In this document: positions 17,847 to 31,457 of the stretch, piece after piece
Layout: each line of letters opens with the position of its first letter
Numbering within the stretch: the stretch's first letter is position 1
Origin: Vibrio lentus
GTDB lineage: Bacteria; Pseudomonadota; Gammaproteobacteria; Enterobacterales; Vibrionaceae
Reading direction: 5' to 3'
Length of the DNA stretch: 64,000 bases
Assembly: GCF_030409755.1 (NCBI RefSeq)
Contig: NZ_JAUFQE010000002.1
Location: 2,914,001 to 2,978,000, forward strand
Made by a program: the position numbers and the translations under genes
The notes under the pieces: model-generated
What the model was told of the DNA's origin: nothing
Databases searched by the model: none
Seen by the model: only the letters and a program-made list of their open reading frames with translations

Positions 17847-20375
17847 CTAGATGTTGACTATTTTTGAGCTCCGAGAAGCTAAAGTCGCATCGTTACGATA
17901 AGGTACAACGTAAGAGTTGCCCTCTTCTGGATGAACAATTTGGTAGTACTGAGGCAGATTAAAGTTAATCAACTTAGACGACATCTTCGACTCATCTTTT
18001 ACCGACGTGTAGAAAGAATTCACACTCGCGATCATCTCATCTTTTTCACCGCTGTACTGGTGATACACCTCAACTTGATTCGACTCGTCCAATACATAGA
18101 TATTGAAGCCTTTGTCAGTATCTTCGAAGAAAAATTGAATTAACCCTTCACTCGCAAAGCCATCAACTACATCTGGCAACTGATACTCTTGCTCTTTATC
18201 AAGCATCAGTAGAGGTGAGCCCTTAAGCTTGTTGGTTGAGATACTACGGTAGAAATCGACCGAGTTTTCCAACATCTGTACCGAAACACCACGTCGTTCA
18301 AAGAACAGACCAAACATCTTATTGGCTAAACGAATAGCTTTAAAGCGGCGACGTTTCTCTGGTTCAATCGGTTTCAATCGTAAGTCGATACACTCGGCAA
18401 GCAGTTGGTACACCATGTTACGCATAACACCGCGTAGGTTTTTGCTGTAACAGAACACATCGACCGACTCAGGCGGTAAGGCATCTTGGTGCATTTTACC
18501 CAGTACCGTCTTAAGCGCGTCCAGCATCGCGGTATCACCTTGGAAATGAAGCGTACGTACTTCATGCCAAGAGTTACGATAAACCAGATCGACACTGCCG
18601 ACTAAACTCTTACCTTCTTCACCAAAACTGAAGATATCGGCGTTCTTAAGATCAACCTTCAATGCACGGCCACTTAATTCAGAAGTCGGGTCATTTTCAA
18701 AGTTGATGAACATCGCCAGTTGGCTAATTTCACATGGGCTCGCCAATGCTTGCATGCTTGGGCGGCGCTTACGCAACGAGAAAGTATTACGAAGGTCACT
18801 CACCATTTGATAGAACTTATCGATATCAATATGAGCATCGCGAACCACAGAGTGCAAACGCGTCGATTCAGTAATCAAACCATTAAAGAATGACCAAGCC
18901 ACCAATTTACTCAAGTACTCATGGTGCTCAAGAGATGGTTGACCAAGAATACGGTGAGCAATTAATGGTTGTTTATATAGATACCAACCTGGCTTATTTG
19001 CCTGACCTTGACGAACTTCGATGAAGCTCAAGTCCGGTTCATGCAGATCCGGAGAGATTTGAGGATTCAATAAGGTCACTTTACCCGGCAAGACCTCAAA
19101 TGCAGCATAAAGCTTACGAGCCAAAATGCTGATATCTTGTGGACTGATAGCTGAAGTGATGTCATTGCGACGTGCAAACTGAATCAGATTACGGTAGCTC
19201 AGCATCAAAGCATCAAGCAATGCATGGTGCACCACTTTAACCTGCTCAACCTTCCAATTACGGCGGTTGTCGAGCTCGGCAATGGTTTCTTGTCCCCAGT
19301 TCCAAGATTTAGTCATCTCGGTTAAGGCTTCACGACGCCATGCCACAGAACCAATGCCCGCTTCACGCGACAACTTCTCATGAGTCTTAAGGTAGAAACA
19401 ACGTCTCACCAGATCCAAACGAGTGTGGTCGTTAATACGTTCTAGATAGCGCGTTACCTTCTCTAGCATCAGATAGTAGCTATCCATACCATACAGATCA
19501 GGTTCATCCGCAAAGAAGCGACGTTTAGTATCAATGCTCAGCAGTTGGGTATTTGGGTATTCCCATGAATACGCTTCTAACAGGATCGCCTTCAACACCG
19601 ATTTATACGGTGAGTCGATACTCTTATAAAGTTGCCATAGGTTTGAACCAAAGTATTCTTCAGCAGGAATGCGATTCAGCTTGCCGAAATCGATCCACTG
19701 CGAACAATCAAGATAACCATCCTGACATAAGCCTTGAACGTATTGGTCATAACACTCTTCCATCTCAGGAGGAATGATTTGCCATAGCAAACGTTGGCCA
19801 GCCAAGCGAACCGCTGAGCGATAAAACTCATCAAGCAACAACAAGTGCTGTGAAGAACCGCAGTTATCACCGGTCATCTCTTCAGAATGATTCGAGCGAA
19901 AACGCTGTTCATCCATCAAGAAGAAATTTGCCTCAACCCCTAAGGTTTCCGCCCAATCAGTAATAAGCAGACATTTGTTGGTCAGGCTATCGCGCGATGC
20001 GCCATCCATATCTGGAGAAACACATACCCAGATATCAAGATCACTTGAGGTGCTTTGGCCAATAGAAGAGGTGCTACCCATGGTGTACAAGCCAAGGATT
20101 GCCGGTTCAGCAGCCTCAGTGAGTTTTCCACCAAGCGTTAATTCGGTATCAGACACAAATTGCTTTTGGAATTCATTAAGCGTGAAGCTACGAATTCCAA
20201 AAGGAACTTGTTGGTCATAGTAACCGGGCATCATTGGATGATTGAAATGAAGTAGTGCGGGGATAAGGTTGAAAACTCGCTGACCTTGGACATTCATCAA
20301 CGCCAACGCACGATCAATGCGCTGCTGATTTAGATTGTCTAACCGTTGAATCAAAGTCTGAGTGTAAGCCTGCAA
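17847..20375 (-). CDS. cyaA: Class I adenylate cyclase
   Basis: About 842 residues from the TTG at 20375. I prefer this start because AAGGA lies just upstream and the resulting LQAYTQTLIQRLDNLNQQRIDRAL matches the family N-terminus; E. coli cyaA also starts at TTG. A GTG at 20405 would add 10 residues. The N-terminal catalytic half has the nucleotidyltransferase motif GSTSSIGQSTSSDLDIWVC. The C-terminal half is the regulatory part that responds to the phosphotransferase system. It makes cAMP for CRP. The weak start may limit expression. Confidence 0.95.
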   Translation of the reverse strand: MQAYTQTLIQRLDNLNQQRIDRALALMNVQGQRVFNLIPALLHFNHPMMPGYYDQQVPFGIRSFTLNEFQKQFVSDTELTLGGKLTEAAEPAILGLYTMGSTSSIGQSTSSDLDIWVCVSPDMDGASRDSLTNKCLLITDWAETLGVEANFFLMDEQRFRSNHSEEMTGDNCGSSQHLLLLDEFYRSAVRLAGQRLLWQIIPPEMEECYDQYVQGLCQDGYLDCSQWIDFGKLNRIPAEEYFGSNLWQLYKSIDSPYKSVLKAILLEAYSWEYPNTQLLSIDTKRRFFADEPDLYGMDSYYLMLEKVTRYLERINDHTRLDLVRRCFYLKTHEKLSREAGIGSVAWRREALTEMTKSWNWGQETIAELDNRRNWKVEQVKVVHHALLDALMLSYRNLIQFARRNDITSAISPQDISILARKLYAAFEVLPGKVTLLNPQISPDLHEPDLSFIEVRQGQANKPGWYLYKQPLIAHRILGQPSLEHHEYLSKLVAWSFFNGLITESTRLHSVVRDAHIDIDKFYQMVSDLRNTFSLRKRRPSMQALASPCEISQLAMFINFENDPTSELSGRALKVDLKNADIFSFGEEGKSLVGSVDLVYRNSWHEVRTLHFQGDTAMLDALKTVLGKMHQDALPPESVDVFCYSKNLRGVMRNMVYQLLAECIDLRLKPIEPEKRRRFKAIRLANKMFGLFFERRGVSVQMLENSVDFYRSISTNKLKGSPLLMLDKEQEYQLPDVVDGFASEGLIQFFFEDTDKGFNIYVLDESNQVEVYHQYSGEKDEMIASVNSFYTSVKDESKMSSKLINFNLPQYYQIVHPEEGNSYVVPYRNDATLASRSSKIVNI

Positions 20376-20584
20376 GGTAAGTCCTTGGTTTGAGATTAAA
20401 TGCACTTCTGTTTAGTTACTGAACGAAAGCAGCAACAAAACGTGATCAATTTAACACTTTTACCCTTATTGGTAAAGTAAAGGAAGCTGTCATACTGGCC
20501 AATCCCTTGATGACAGAAAGTTAAACTCACGGCGCCGTAGTGTCCTCTTTATTGACTATTTCTAATAATAGCCCATGTTTCAAA

Positions 20585-20600
20585 TGAGATACTAATCACA
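20585..20600. promoter_or_regulatory. CRP-like binding site between cyaA and hemC
   Basis: TGAGA-N6-TCACA matches the CRP consensus TGTGA-N6-TCACA at 9 of 10 positions. It lies 120 bp before the hemC start and about 210 bp before the cyaA start in the 344-bp divergent region. It could mediate feedback on cyaA or control hemC; which promoter it serves cannot be told from the sequence. Nothing else was recognised in this intergenic stretch. Confidence 0.5.
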
Positions 20601-20719
20601 CTATTTTGGTGAACTCATGAAAATCTCTCAGCTATCAAAGCATGGAATGATCAAACAGTAAGAATTTTCTCCTCACAATGTTAGGATTAGGCTATTACAG
20701 AACCTATATCGGAAACACC

Positions 20720-21658
20720 ATGACAAATTCAACACCAATCCGTATCGCTACCAGAAAAAGCCCTCTTGCCCTTTGGCAGGCATACTTTGTAAGGGATGCA
20801 CTTCAAGCTGCTCACCCTGGTTTAGAGGTTGAGTTGGTAACTATGGTGACCAAAGGTGACATCATCCTTGATACTCCGCTTGCTAAAGTGGGTGGTAAAG
20901 GGCTGTTCGTTAAAGAACTCGAAGTGGCAATGCTAGAAGGTCGTGCTGACCTCGCAGTTCACTCAATGAAAGATGTGCCAGTCGACTTTCCTGAAGGTCT
21001 AGGCCTGGTAACTATTTGTGAGCGCGAAGATCCTCGTGATGCATTCGTATCAAACACTTACAACAACATCGATGAGCTACCACAAGGTGCTGTCGTGGGT
21101 ACATGTAGCCTACGTCGCCAATGTCAGTTACTAGAATACCGCCCTGATTTAATCATCAAAGAACTACGCGGCAATGTAGGTACTCGTTTAGGTAAGCTCG
21201 ATGACGGTCAATACGATGCGATCGTACTGGCAGCTGCTGGTCTTAAGCGTTTGGAACTAGAAGAACGGATCCGCAGCTTTATCGAACCAGAACAATCTCT
21301 ACCAGCTGTAGGCCAAGGCGCTGTTGGTATTGAATGTCGTCTTGATGATGAACGCTTAATCAAACTTCTTGAGCCACTGAACCACAAAGACACAGCCGAT
21401 CGCGTGCTATGCGAACGTGCAATGAACCTAACTCTGGAAGGTGGTTGTCAGGTGCCTATTGGTAGCTACTCACTATTAGACGGCGACAACATCTGGCTGC
21501 GTGCACTTGTCGGTGAACCAGACGGTTCTAAAATGGTTCGCGGCGAGATCTCTGGCTCTCGTAAAGATGCTGAAGCGCTTGGCGTTACTCTAGCGAATCA
21601 ACTGTTGGATGACGGTGCGAGAGAAATCTTAACCAAGCTATACGCAGACCAAGAATAA
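20720..21658 (+). CDS. hemC: Hydroxymethylbilane synthase (porphobilinogen deaminase)
   Basis: 312 residues from the ATG at 20720, which gives the family N-terminus [17 protein letters not shown]; an upstream in-frame start at 20678 adds an unrelated leader. Cys243 in [11 protein letters not shown] is the dipyrromethane cofactor attachment site. Other signatures are [24 protein letters not shown] and [11 protein letters not shown]. It polymerises four porphobilinogens to hydroxymethylbilane. It is the first gene of hemCDXY; hemD starts 2 bp after its stop. Confidence 0.96.
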   Translation: MTNSTPIRIATRKSPLALWQAYFVRDALQAAHPGLEVELVTMVTKGDIILDTPLAKVGGKGLFVKELEVAMLEGRADLAVHSMKDVPVDFPEGLGLVTICEREDPRDAFVSNTYNNIDELPQGAVVGTCSLRRQCQLLEYRPDLIIKELRGNVGTRLGKLDDGQYDAIVLAAAGLKRLELEERIRSFIEPEQSLPAVGQGAVGIECRLDDERLIKLLEPLNHKDTADRVLCERAMNLTLEGGCQVPIGSYSLLDGDNIWLRALVGEPDGSKMVRGEISGSRKDAEALGVTLANQLLDDGAREILTKLYADQE

Positions 21659-21660
21659 CT

Positions 21661-22389
21661 ATGACAGTGTTGGTGACTCGTCCCGGTTCAGAGGGACAAT
21701 CGCTTTGCCAACAACTAGCGGATGAAGGGATTCAAGCAATCCATCATCCGCTTATTCGTATCGTTGATAATCCAGACTCAGTGGATCTAAGCACCCAGCT
21801 TAATAACAGCGATATTATTATTGCAGTCAGTCACCATGCCGTGACCGCTGCCCAAAGCATCCTTTCGAAAACTTCATCTATTTGGCCTACTTCGCCGCTT
21901 TATCTTGGCGTTGGTCAAAAAACTGCGCACGTTTTGAGCAAAGTCTGTAAACAAAAAGTAAACTATCCCCAAGTTAGTGATAGTGAACATCTTCTTAAAC
22001 TTACTGAACTTAATGGCGTAGATAATAAATCCATTTTGATACTGCGTGGCAATGGTGGGCGTGAGCTCATTCGAGATTCTTTACTCACTCGAGGTGCACA
22101 AGTCTCTTATTGTGAGACCTATCGTAGAGAATATATTCCCATTAGCGACCACAATACCTATCAAACATGGATAAACAAAAACACGTCCAAAGTTGTCATC
22201 ACTAGTCAGGAGCAATTGGAGTATCTCTGCTCAATTACCCCTGATGAGTATTTGGCTTGGCTTTCAACAAGACAACTATTTGTCCCAAGCCAGCGCATAG
22301 CAGATCGAGCACAACAACTCGGATTCTCTAGCGTGACCAATACTCAAAGTGCTACGAACCAAATATTACTGGCTGCTCTCCAGCCTTAG
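21661..22389 (+). CDS. hemD: Uroporphyrinogen-III synthase
   Basis: 242 residues, HemD family. VLVTRPGSEGQSLCQQL opens the first domain. ILILRGNGGRELIRDSL and CETYRREYIP mark the second. It cyclises hydroxymethylbilane to uroporphyrinogen III. HemD is poorly conserved, but its place directly after hemC and before hemX/hemY makes the call firm. Confidence 0.93.
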   Translation: MTVLVTRPGSEGQSLCQQLADEGIQAIHHPLIRIVDNPDSVDLSTQLNNSDIIIAVSHHAVTAAQSILSKTSSIWPTSPLYLGVGQKTAHVLSKVCKQKVNYPQVSDSEHLLKLTELNGVDNKSILILRGNGGRELIRDSLLTRGAQVSYCETYRREYIPISDHNTYQTWINKNTSKVVITSQEQLEYLCSITPDEYLAWLSTRQLFVPSQRIADRAQQLGFSSVTNTQSATNQILLAALQP

Positions 22390-22408
22390 CTAGAAACAGG
22401 AAATAAGC

Positions 22409-23635
22409 ATGACAAGCAAAAAAAATAATGAGCATATTGAACCTGAACAGAAACAAGACACTCAGCCAGTAGTTGTTGAAAACGAAAAAGCTGAATCTAC
22501 AGAGACAAAACAACCTGAACAAAAACTTGATGCCTCTGCGTCAAATATCGCTCAAAATGAACAGCCTCAAGCCGAACATAAAGAGCAAATAGAAAAAGCG
22601 GAAAAGCAAGGTAAGCGCGGTGTCAAACTAGGCGCTATTGCGATCGCTATTTCTATTATTTTCAGTGGCGGCATCGCGTTTCAAATGCAGCAAAAGAGCG
22701 CTGAGTACTCAGCTCAGATCGCAGCTCTTCAAGCACAACTGCAAAATACTCAATCTGCAGTAAATAAAGACTTACAAACCATCAAGCAAGAGACCATCCA
22801 AGAAGCATCACATGCGGTGGAGAAGACTCAAGTCGTGCAATCTCAGCAACAGAAGAGCATTCAAAGCCTACAGCTAGCAGTTGCTGACGTTAAAGGTCGC
22901 CGTCCAAATGACTGGTTGCTTGCTGAAGCTGATTACCTTGTGAAACTTGCTGGTCGTAAACTGTTCCTAGAGCATGATGCCGTTAGTGCCACCAAACTAA
23001 TGGAAAGCGCCGATCAACGTATCGCCGCACTGAATGACCCAAGCTTGGTCTCTCTTCGTCAATCAATGACCAATGATATTACTAAGCTTCGCACTATCCC
23101 TCTGATCGACCGTGATGGCTTAGTTCTTCGTATCACAAGCCTACAAAAACAAGTCGATACTCTACCGCTTGCCAATGCGATTCTTCCAGAAGCTGCGGTT
23201 GTTGAGAAAAAAGCCGTATCGCAAGACATCAATGATTGGCAGAACAACCTGATGACGTCGATGAAAGATTTCTCAGAAAACTTCATCACCTTTCGCAGTC
23301 GTGATGGAGAAGTCATTCCTCTACTATCACCAGAGCAGCACTTCTACCTACGTGAAAATATCAAAGGCAAACTAGAGACAGCCATTCGCGCAGTCTACAA
23401 AGAGCAAGGCGATATCTACAGTGCAGCACTGCAAACAGCTAACGAGTGGTCGAAGTCATACCTAAACCAAGATAACAACTCAGTGATTGAGTTTGAGAAG
23501 GCAATTAAGCAGCTGAGCGAGCAGAATATTTCTGTGAAATACCCTGTGAAACTTGAGTCTCAAAATGAGTTATCAGACGTGATACGTGAACGCCTACGTC
23601 GTGAAGTCACCGTTATGACCACGGAGGAAAAATAA
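22409..23635 (+). CDS. hemX: HemX-family membrane protein
   Basis: 408 residues. A low-complexity acidic/Gln-rich cytoplasmic N-terminus (about 1-70) is followed by one membrane helix (about 72-92, GAIAIAISIIFSGGIAFQMQ). Then come a coiled coil (about 95-150) and the conserved block RPNDWLLAEADYLVKLAGRKLFLEHD. The family is encoded with hemCD and hemY; it was once annotated as a uroporphyrinogen methyltransferase, but it lacks those motifs. Probably a structural or regulatory partner in haem synthesis. It overlaps hemY by 1 bp. Confidence 0.88.
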   Translation: MTSKKNNEHIEPEQKQDTQPVVVENEKAESTETKQPEQKLDASASNIAQNEQPQAEHKEQIEKAEKQGKRGVKLGAIAIAISIIFSGGIAFQMQQKSAEYSAQIAALQAQLQNTQSAVNKDLQTIKQETIQEASHAVEKTQVVQSQQQKSIQSLQLAVADVKGRRPNDWLLAEADYLVKLAGRKLFLEHDAVSATKLMESADQRIAALNDPSLVSLRQSMTNDITKLRTIPLIDRDGLVLRITSLQKQVDTLPLANAILPEAAVVEKKAVSQDINDWQNNLMTSMKDFSENFITFRSRDGEVIPLLSPEQHFYLRENIKGKLETAIRAVYKEQGDIYSAALQTANEWSKSYLNQDNNSVIEFEKAIKQLSEQNISVKYPVKLESQNELSDVIRERLRREVTVMTTEEK

Positions 23636-24816
23636 TGATTCGTTGGATTTTTCTTTTTCTCGTTCTAGGTGCTGGGTTAATTGTTGGTACTCAGTTCTCT
23701 GGTCAACAAGGCTACGTTCTGATCTCAATTGCGAATAAGACCATTGAGATGAGCGTGACAACACTGGTTATCTTTGTCATTGCTCTTCTAGCGGCTCTAT
23801 TCGGCTTAGAGTTCCTATTTAAAAAGCTTATGTACGCAAGCTCGACAACTTGGAACTGGTTCAGTGTTCGTAAACTAAAGCGCTCTCGTCGTTATACCAA
23901 TGAAGGCATCATCAAACTTCTTGAAGGTGACTGGAAAAGCGCAGAGAAGAAAGTAACTCGTTGGGCTAACCACCACGACATGCCGCTACTTTGTTATTTA
24001 GTCGCTTCTCAAGCTGCTCACGAACAAGGCAATACAAGTGAGCGTGATAAGTACATCGAGCTTGCTAGCCAACAAGAGGACTCTCTATTGGCCGTTGAGC
24101 TAACGAAAGCAAAACAACAGATCAGTGAGTCGAACTACGAAGCCGCATTCGATACACTTTCAACATTGAAAGGCTCGTACCCGAATAACACCGCTGTACT
24201 TGGCCTGCTAAAAGCCACTTACGTGCAGCTTAAACTTTGGCAGCCATTGTTAGAGCTAACGCCTAAGCTGGCTAAGAACAAGCTTCTTACACCTGATGAA
24301 CAAGTTGAGCTGGAACAGAAAGCACAATGTGGTTTGCTTCACGATGTGGCACAGCAGCAAGGTAGCGAAGGTTTAATCAGCCATTGGAACAAGCTTTCAA
24401 GAAAGCAGAAACAAAGCTCTCACCTTGTTTCCTGTTTTGTGAAGCAACTGATCGCTCGTAAAGCTGATTCAGAAGCCTTCACAGTGATTAAAGAAAACAT
24501 TGCGAAGAGTGGTTCAAATGAGCTCTACATGTTGCTTCCTGAGCTAAATCTTGCCGATCACCACCCAGTAGTTGTGATGCTAGAGCGTGCTATCAATAAA
24601 GATGGTAGTAATGCCGAAGCACACAGCGCATTGGCTCAGTTCTATCTAAGAGAACAGAAGTGGGCAGAAGCGCAAAGTCACTTTGAAAAAGCACTAGCAC
24701 TTCGCTCAAACGTATCAGATTACGGATACCTATCTGATGCACTAGAGAAGCAGAACCTAACGAAAGCAGCTCACGAAGTTTCTCGTAAGGCACTCGCTCT
24801 CGTTCAACCAGCGTAA
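23635..24816 (+). CDS. hemY: HemY-family TPR membrane protein
   Basis: 393 residues. Two N-terminal membrane segments (about 1-22 and 40-65) are followed by a helical-repeat (TPR-like) cytoplasmic domain, with clear repeats near the C-terminus (AEAHSALAQFYLREQKWAEAQSHFEKAL). This is the gamma-proteobacterial HemY of the hemCDXY operon, not the protoporphyrinogen oxidase of the same name in Gram-positives. It is translationally coupled to hemX and ends the operon before a terminator. Confidence 0.9.
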   Translation: MIRWIFLFLVLGAGLIVGTQFSGQQGYVLISIANKTIEMSVTTLVIFVIALLAALFGLEFLFKKLMYASSTTWNWFSVRKLKRSRRYTNEGIIKLLEGDWKSAEKKVTRWANHHDMPLLCYLVASQAAHEQGNTSERDKYIELASQQEDSLLAVELTKAKQQISESNYEAAFDTLSTLKGSYPNNTAVLGLLKATYVQLKLWQPLLELTPKLAKNKLLTPDEQVELEQKAQCGLLHDVAQQQGSEGLISHWNKLSRKQKQSSHLVSCFVKQLIARKADSEAFTVIKENIAKSGSNELYMLLPELNLADHHPVVVMLERAINKDGSNAEAHSALAQFYLREQKWAEAQSHFEKALALRSNVSDYGYLSDALEKQNLTKAAHEVSRKALALVQPA

Positions 24817-24834
24817 TTCAAAACGACTCAAACT

Positions 24835-24862
24835 AAGCCGATGTCTAGCATCGGCTTTTTTG
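24835..24862 (+). terminator. Rho-independent terminator of hemCDXY
   Basis: The stem AGCCGATG/CATCGGCT has a 5-nt loop followed by a T run, 19 bp after the hemY stop. Confidence 0.88.
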
Positions 24863-25694
24863 TATCTGTTACTTGCCCCTAGATAACTTCTACAACACCT
24901 ATAAACCAAACTCATCGAACCCTGCCCGTCCAACGCCACGCCACCAAACCAACTAACCATTAAATTACGCAATGAAGCCCCTCAAACACACGGAGAACTA
25001 CTTTAATTGTGTCTGTATGTAGTTTTACGATTTTTATAAACAAGCTCTAAGAAGACGCTCGAGAGGAGTCATAAAGAAAAGTGACGCCTCTAAGCTGAAG
25101 AGTAAAAGGAGCTTACTTTGAGAGGAGACATTTAAAGATATTCACCAACAGACCGAAAGCCGCGTTATATCACACTGAATTAGCAATTAAATGGCCATCA
25201 ATATTCCAACTATAAAACGCTAAAGCCGGGGCTTCACGTAACTGCTTAATAGGTTCATCTATTAAGCAATAGAGATATAGCAAGAGTTGCCGAACCAGCA
25301 AAACCTTGTGACTAAAGACGAGACATCTTTATCAACCAGTTCAAATTAATAGGAAGTAAACCTCACTAAGACATTCTCTAAAGGTTAATCATTGAATCGA
25401 TAGCCTACAAATATCAACTAACGTAATCAAGCGCTTCTAGAAAGAGCAGGACTTTTATAATAAGTGTTGGAATATCAGAGTTCGTGAGCAACGAAAAACG
25501 CTTCAACAAAAGTCGGAGGCGAATAATAAACTCAGGGGCTTGTAGTAACTAAGAGCTAAAACTCACATCTCAGAAACGACGAAAGCCTAGTCGTCAGACT
25601 AGGCTTTCTAATATGTGCCGGAATAGCGTGAAGTGTAGGGTCTGCCTTTACAGCACTCATACAATCTACAAGCAAAACTCTTTTCTTCAAATGT
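24863..25694. other. Noncoding stretch with hairpins and tRNA-end-like relics
   Basis: About 830 bp without a convincing gene on either strand. It holds a 9-bp perfect hairpin GCTTAATAG/CTATTAAGC (25244-25267) and an 11-bp hairpin at 25582-25607. Two segments (25458-25475 and 25608-25626) resemble the boundary between the real tRNA-Asp 3' end and its trailer at 25727-25745. The stretch lies just downstream of the tRNA-Asp and rRNA operon terminator, so decayed tandem tRNA units are the best explanation I can offer. Confidence 0.4.
25582..25608. terminator. Terminator-like perfect hairpin
   Basis: An 11-bp perfect stem AAAGCCTAGTC/GACTAGGCTTT has a GTCA loop. The T tail is short in either direction. 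It may be the old terminator of a lost tRNA unit. No gene ends nearby. Confidence 0.5.
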
Positions 25695-25724
25695 AAAAAA
25701 GCCCCGCTATTTCTAGCAGGGCTT
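25695..25724 (-). terminator. Terminator of the downstream rRNA operon and tRNA-Asp
   Basis: On the minus strand the stem AGCCCTGCT/AGCGGGGCT is followed by a run of six T. It is located 10 bp after the tRNA-Asp 3' end and ends the rrn transcript. Confidence 0.85.
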
Positions 25725-25734
25725 CTCTAATAAG

Positions 25735-25811
25735 TGGCGGAGTGGACGGGACTCGAACCCGCGACCCCCGGCGTGACAGGCCGGTATTCTAACCAACTGA
25801 ACTACCACTCC
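25735..25811 (-). tRNA. tRNA-Asp (GUC)
   Basis: A 77-nt cloverleaf with acceptor GGAGUGG/CCACUCC, discriminator G and encoded CCA. The D loop is AGUUCAGUUGGUUAGA, the anticodon loop is CUGUCAC with GUC, and the T arm is GGGUUCGAGUCCC. It lies 65 bp downstream of the 5S gene on the same strand, a common distal tRNA of Vibrio rRNA operons. Confidence 0.95.
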
Positions 25812-25876
25812 GCAGTGGTCAACTCACTAAGTGAGCGTCCATATCTCCAGGTCGGTCAACCTAAAGATTTAATTTA

Positions 25877-25996
25877 AAGCCTGGCGATGTCCTACTCTCA
25901 CATGGGGAAACCCCACACTACCATCGGCGCTATTGTGTTTCACTTCTGAGTTCGGCATGGAATCAGGTGGGTCCACAATGCTATGGTCGCCAAGCA
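25877..25996 (-). rRNA. rrf: 5S ribosomal RNA (downstream operon)
   Basis: About 120 nt. The ends UGCUUGGCGA and UCGCCAGGCUU pair to form helix I. The conserved core CCAUGCCGAACUCAGAAGUG is present. It is identical over most of its length to the copy at 31458. Confidence 0.95.
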
Positions 25997-26092
25997 AATT
26001 TTAAAATTCGGAAAACTGGATTTAAAAGTATCTCTTCAAACTCATTCAAGGTCTGGTCTTTCTTTGAGTCCACAAAACCCCTTGGGTGTTGT

Positions 26093-28986
<2,894 letters not shown>

Positions 28987-29223
28987 ATACAACCCGAAAG
29001 GGTCTTAATGTATGGCAACTAACCAAGGTTTTTGGTTGTCATCAAGAAGGGTTAATTCTTGATAACTGTTTGCCGGACTCAATTGTGAATCAATGTAAAC
29101 ATTGATTCGAATACAAGACACTTGAATGTGTTTGTTGTGTTTATCTAATGAAAGATAAACATTGAGAACTTTTAAATTTGATTGAATTACTCGTAAGTAA
29201 TCAATCAGTCAGCTTTCCAAATT

Positions 29224-29234
29224 GTTAAAGAGCT
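29224..29234 (-). promoter_or_regulatory. Spacer boxA antitermination element
   Basis: On the minus strand AGCTCTTTAAC, the rrn boxA bound by the Nus antitermination complex. It lies just after tRNA-Ala in the 16S-23S spacer. Confidence 0.75.
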
Positions 29235-29286
29235 TGATTTCTTTCGAAACCATTTTTAAAGATTCTTAAGGAAAAACCCTTAAAGA

Positions 29287-29362
29287 TGGTGGAGCTATGC
29301 GGGATCGAACCGCAGACCTCCTGCGTGCAAGGCAGGCGCTCTCCCAGCTGAGCTATAGCCCC
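29287..29362 (-). tRNA. tRNA-Ala (UGC)
   Basis: A 76-nt cloverleaf with acceptor GGGGCUA/UAGCUCC, anticodon loop CUUGCAC with UGC, T arm CGGUUCGAUCC and encoded CCA. It is the second spacer tRNA between 16S and 23S. Confidence 0.95.
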
Positions 29363-29383
29363 ATCTAGGTATCTAGTCGATAT

Positions 29384-29460
29384 TGGTGGGTCTGAGTGGA
29401 CTCGAACCACCGACCTCCCGCTTATCAGGCGAGCGCTCTAACCAGCTGAGCTACAGACCC
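29384..29460 (-). tRNA. tRNA-Ile (GAU)
   Basis: A 77-nt cloverleaf with acceptor GGGUCUG/CAGACCC, anticodon loop CUGAUAA with GAU, and encoded CCA. It is the first tRNA after the 16S gene; together with tRNA-Ala it gives the Ile-Ala spacer type. Confidence 0.95.
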
Positions 29461-29526
29461 AATATCGTCTCTTTTACTTTCTAAACCTAATCAATCTGTG
29501 TGGACACTCATCGTGGTATCTTCGTA

Positions 29527-31081
<1,555 letters not shown>

Positions 31082-31315
31082 AAGATTTTGTGACTCAACG
31101 AATACTGACTTCAAAACTACTATGTAATTTTAAAGCTATTACCATTCCAACAGAATGGTAATGAATTGACTGTGCCGAATAACTACAAGTAGTTAAACGT
31201 ATTGGTCACTCAGTTCATTGAAATCAAGTTTGTTACCGAAGTAACTGTCATTACCTAAGTAATAACGTTTTGATATTCATCAACGAGTGCCCACACAGAT
31301 TGATAGGTTTAAATT

Positions 31316-31326
31316 GTTAAAGAGCT
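31316..31326 (-). promoter_or_regulatory. Leader boxA antitermination element (downstream operon)
   Basis: On the minus strand AGCTCTTTAAC, followed by the conserved leader segment AATCTGTGTGGGCACTCG. It lies about 235 nt before the 16S 5' end. The 31082-31362 leader holds no gene; its sequences pair with the post-16S spacer to form the RNase III stem. Confidence 0.78.
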
Positions 31327-31362
31327 TTGCTTTCAGTGCCTTAGCACGTAAGCAGGACGCGT

Positions 31363-31390
31363 ATAATACGCTTTCCACTTTGAAAGTCAA
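31363..31390 (-). promoter_or_regulatory. Single rRNA promoter of the downstream operon
   Basis: On the minus strand: -35 TTGACT, 16-bp spacer, -10 TATTAT, then a GC-rich ACGCG discriminator as expected for stringent control. It starts only 68 bp after the upstream operon's 5S. No second promoter is visible, because the upstream operon begins right there. Confidence 0.75.
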
Positions 31391-31457
31391 CATAAAATAC
31401 TAAGAAAACTTAGAACTCTATGGTGACTTGTCTATTAAATAGACAAAGTCGAAATTA
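31391..31457 (-). other. Inter-operon junction between tandem rRNA operons
   Basis: 67 bp between the 5S of the upstream operon and the promoter of the next. It contains a palindrome TTGTCTATT/AATAGACAA and a small hairpin CTAAG-TTTT-CTTAG (minus strand). Neither has a proper T tail, so a canonical terminator is missing and readthrough from one operon into the next is possible. Confidence 0.55.

Noticed and set aside
24863..25620. A second Csr-type RNA in the noncoding region after hemY
   Set aside because: Only about six scattered GGA triplets were seen, without hairpin-loop context, unlike the 28 in the true Csr RNA.
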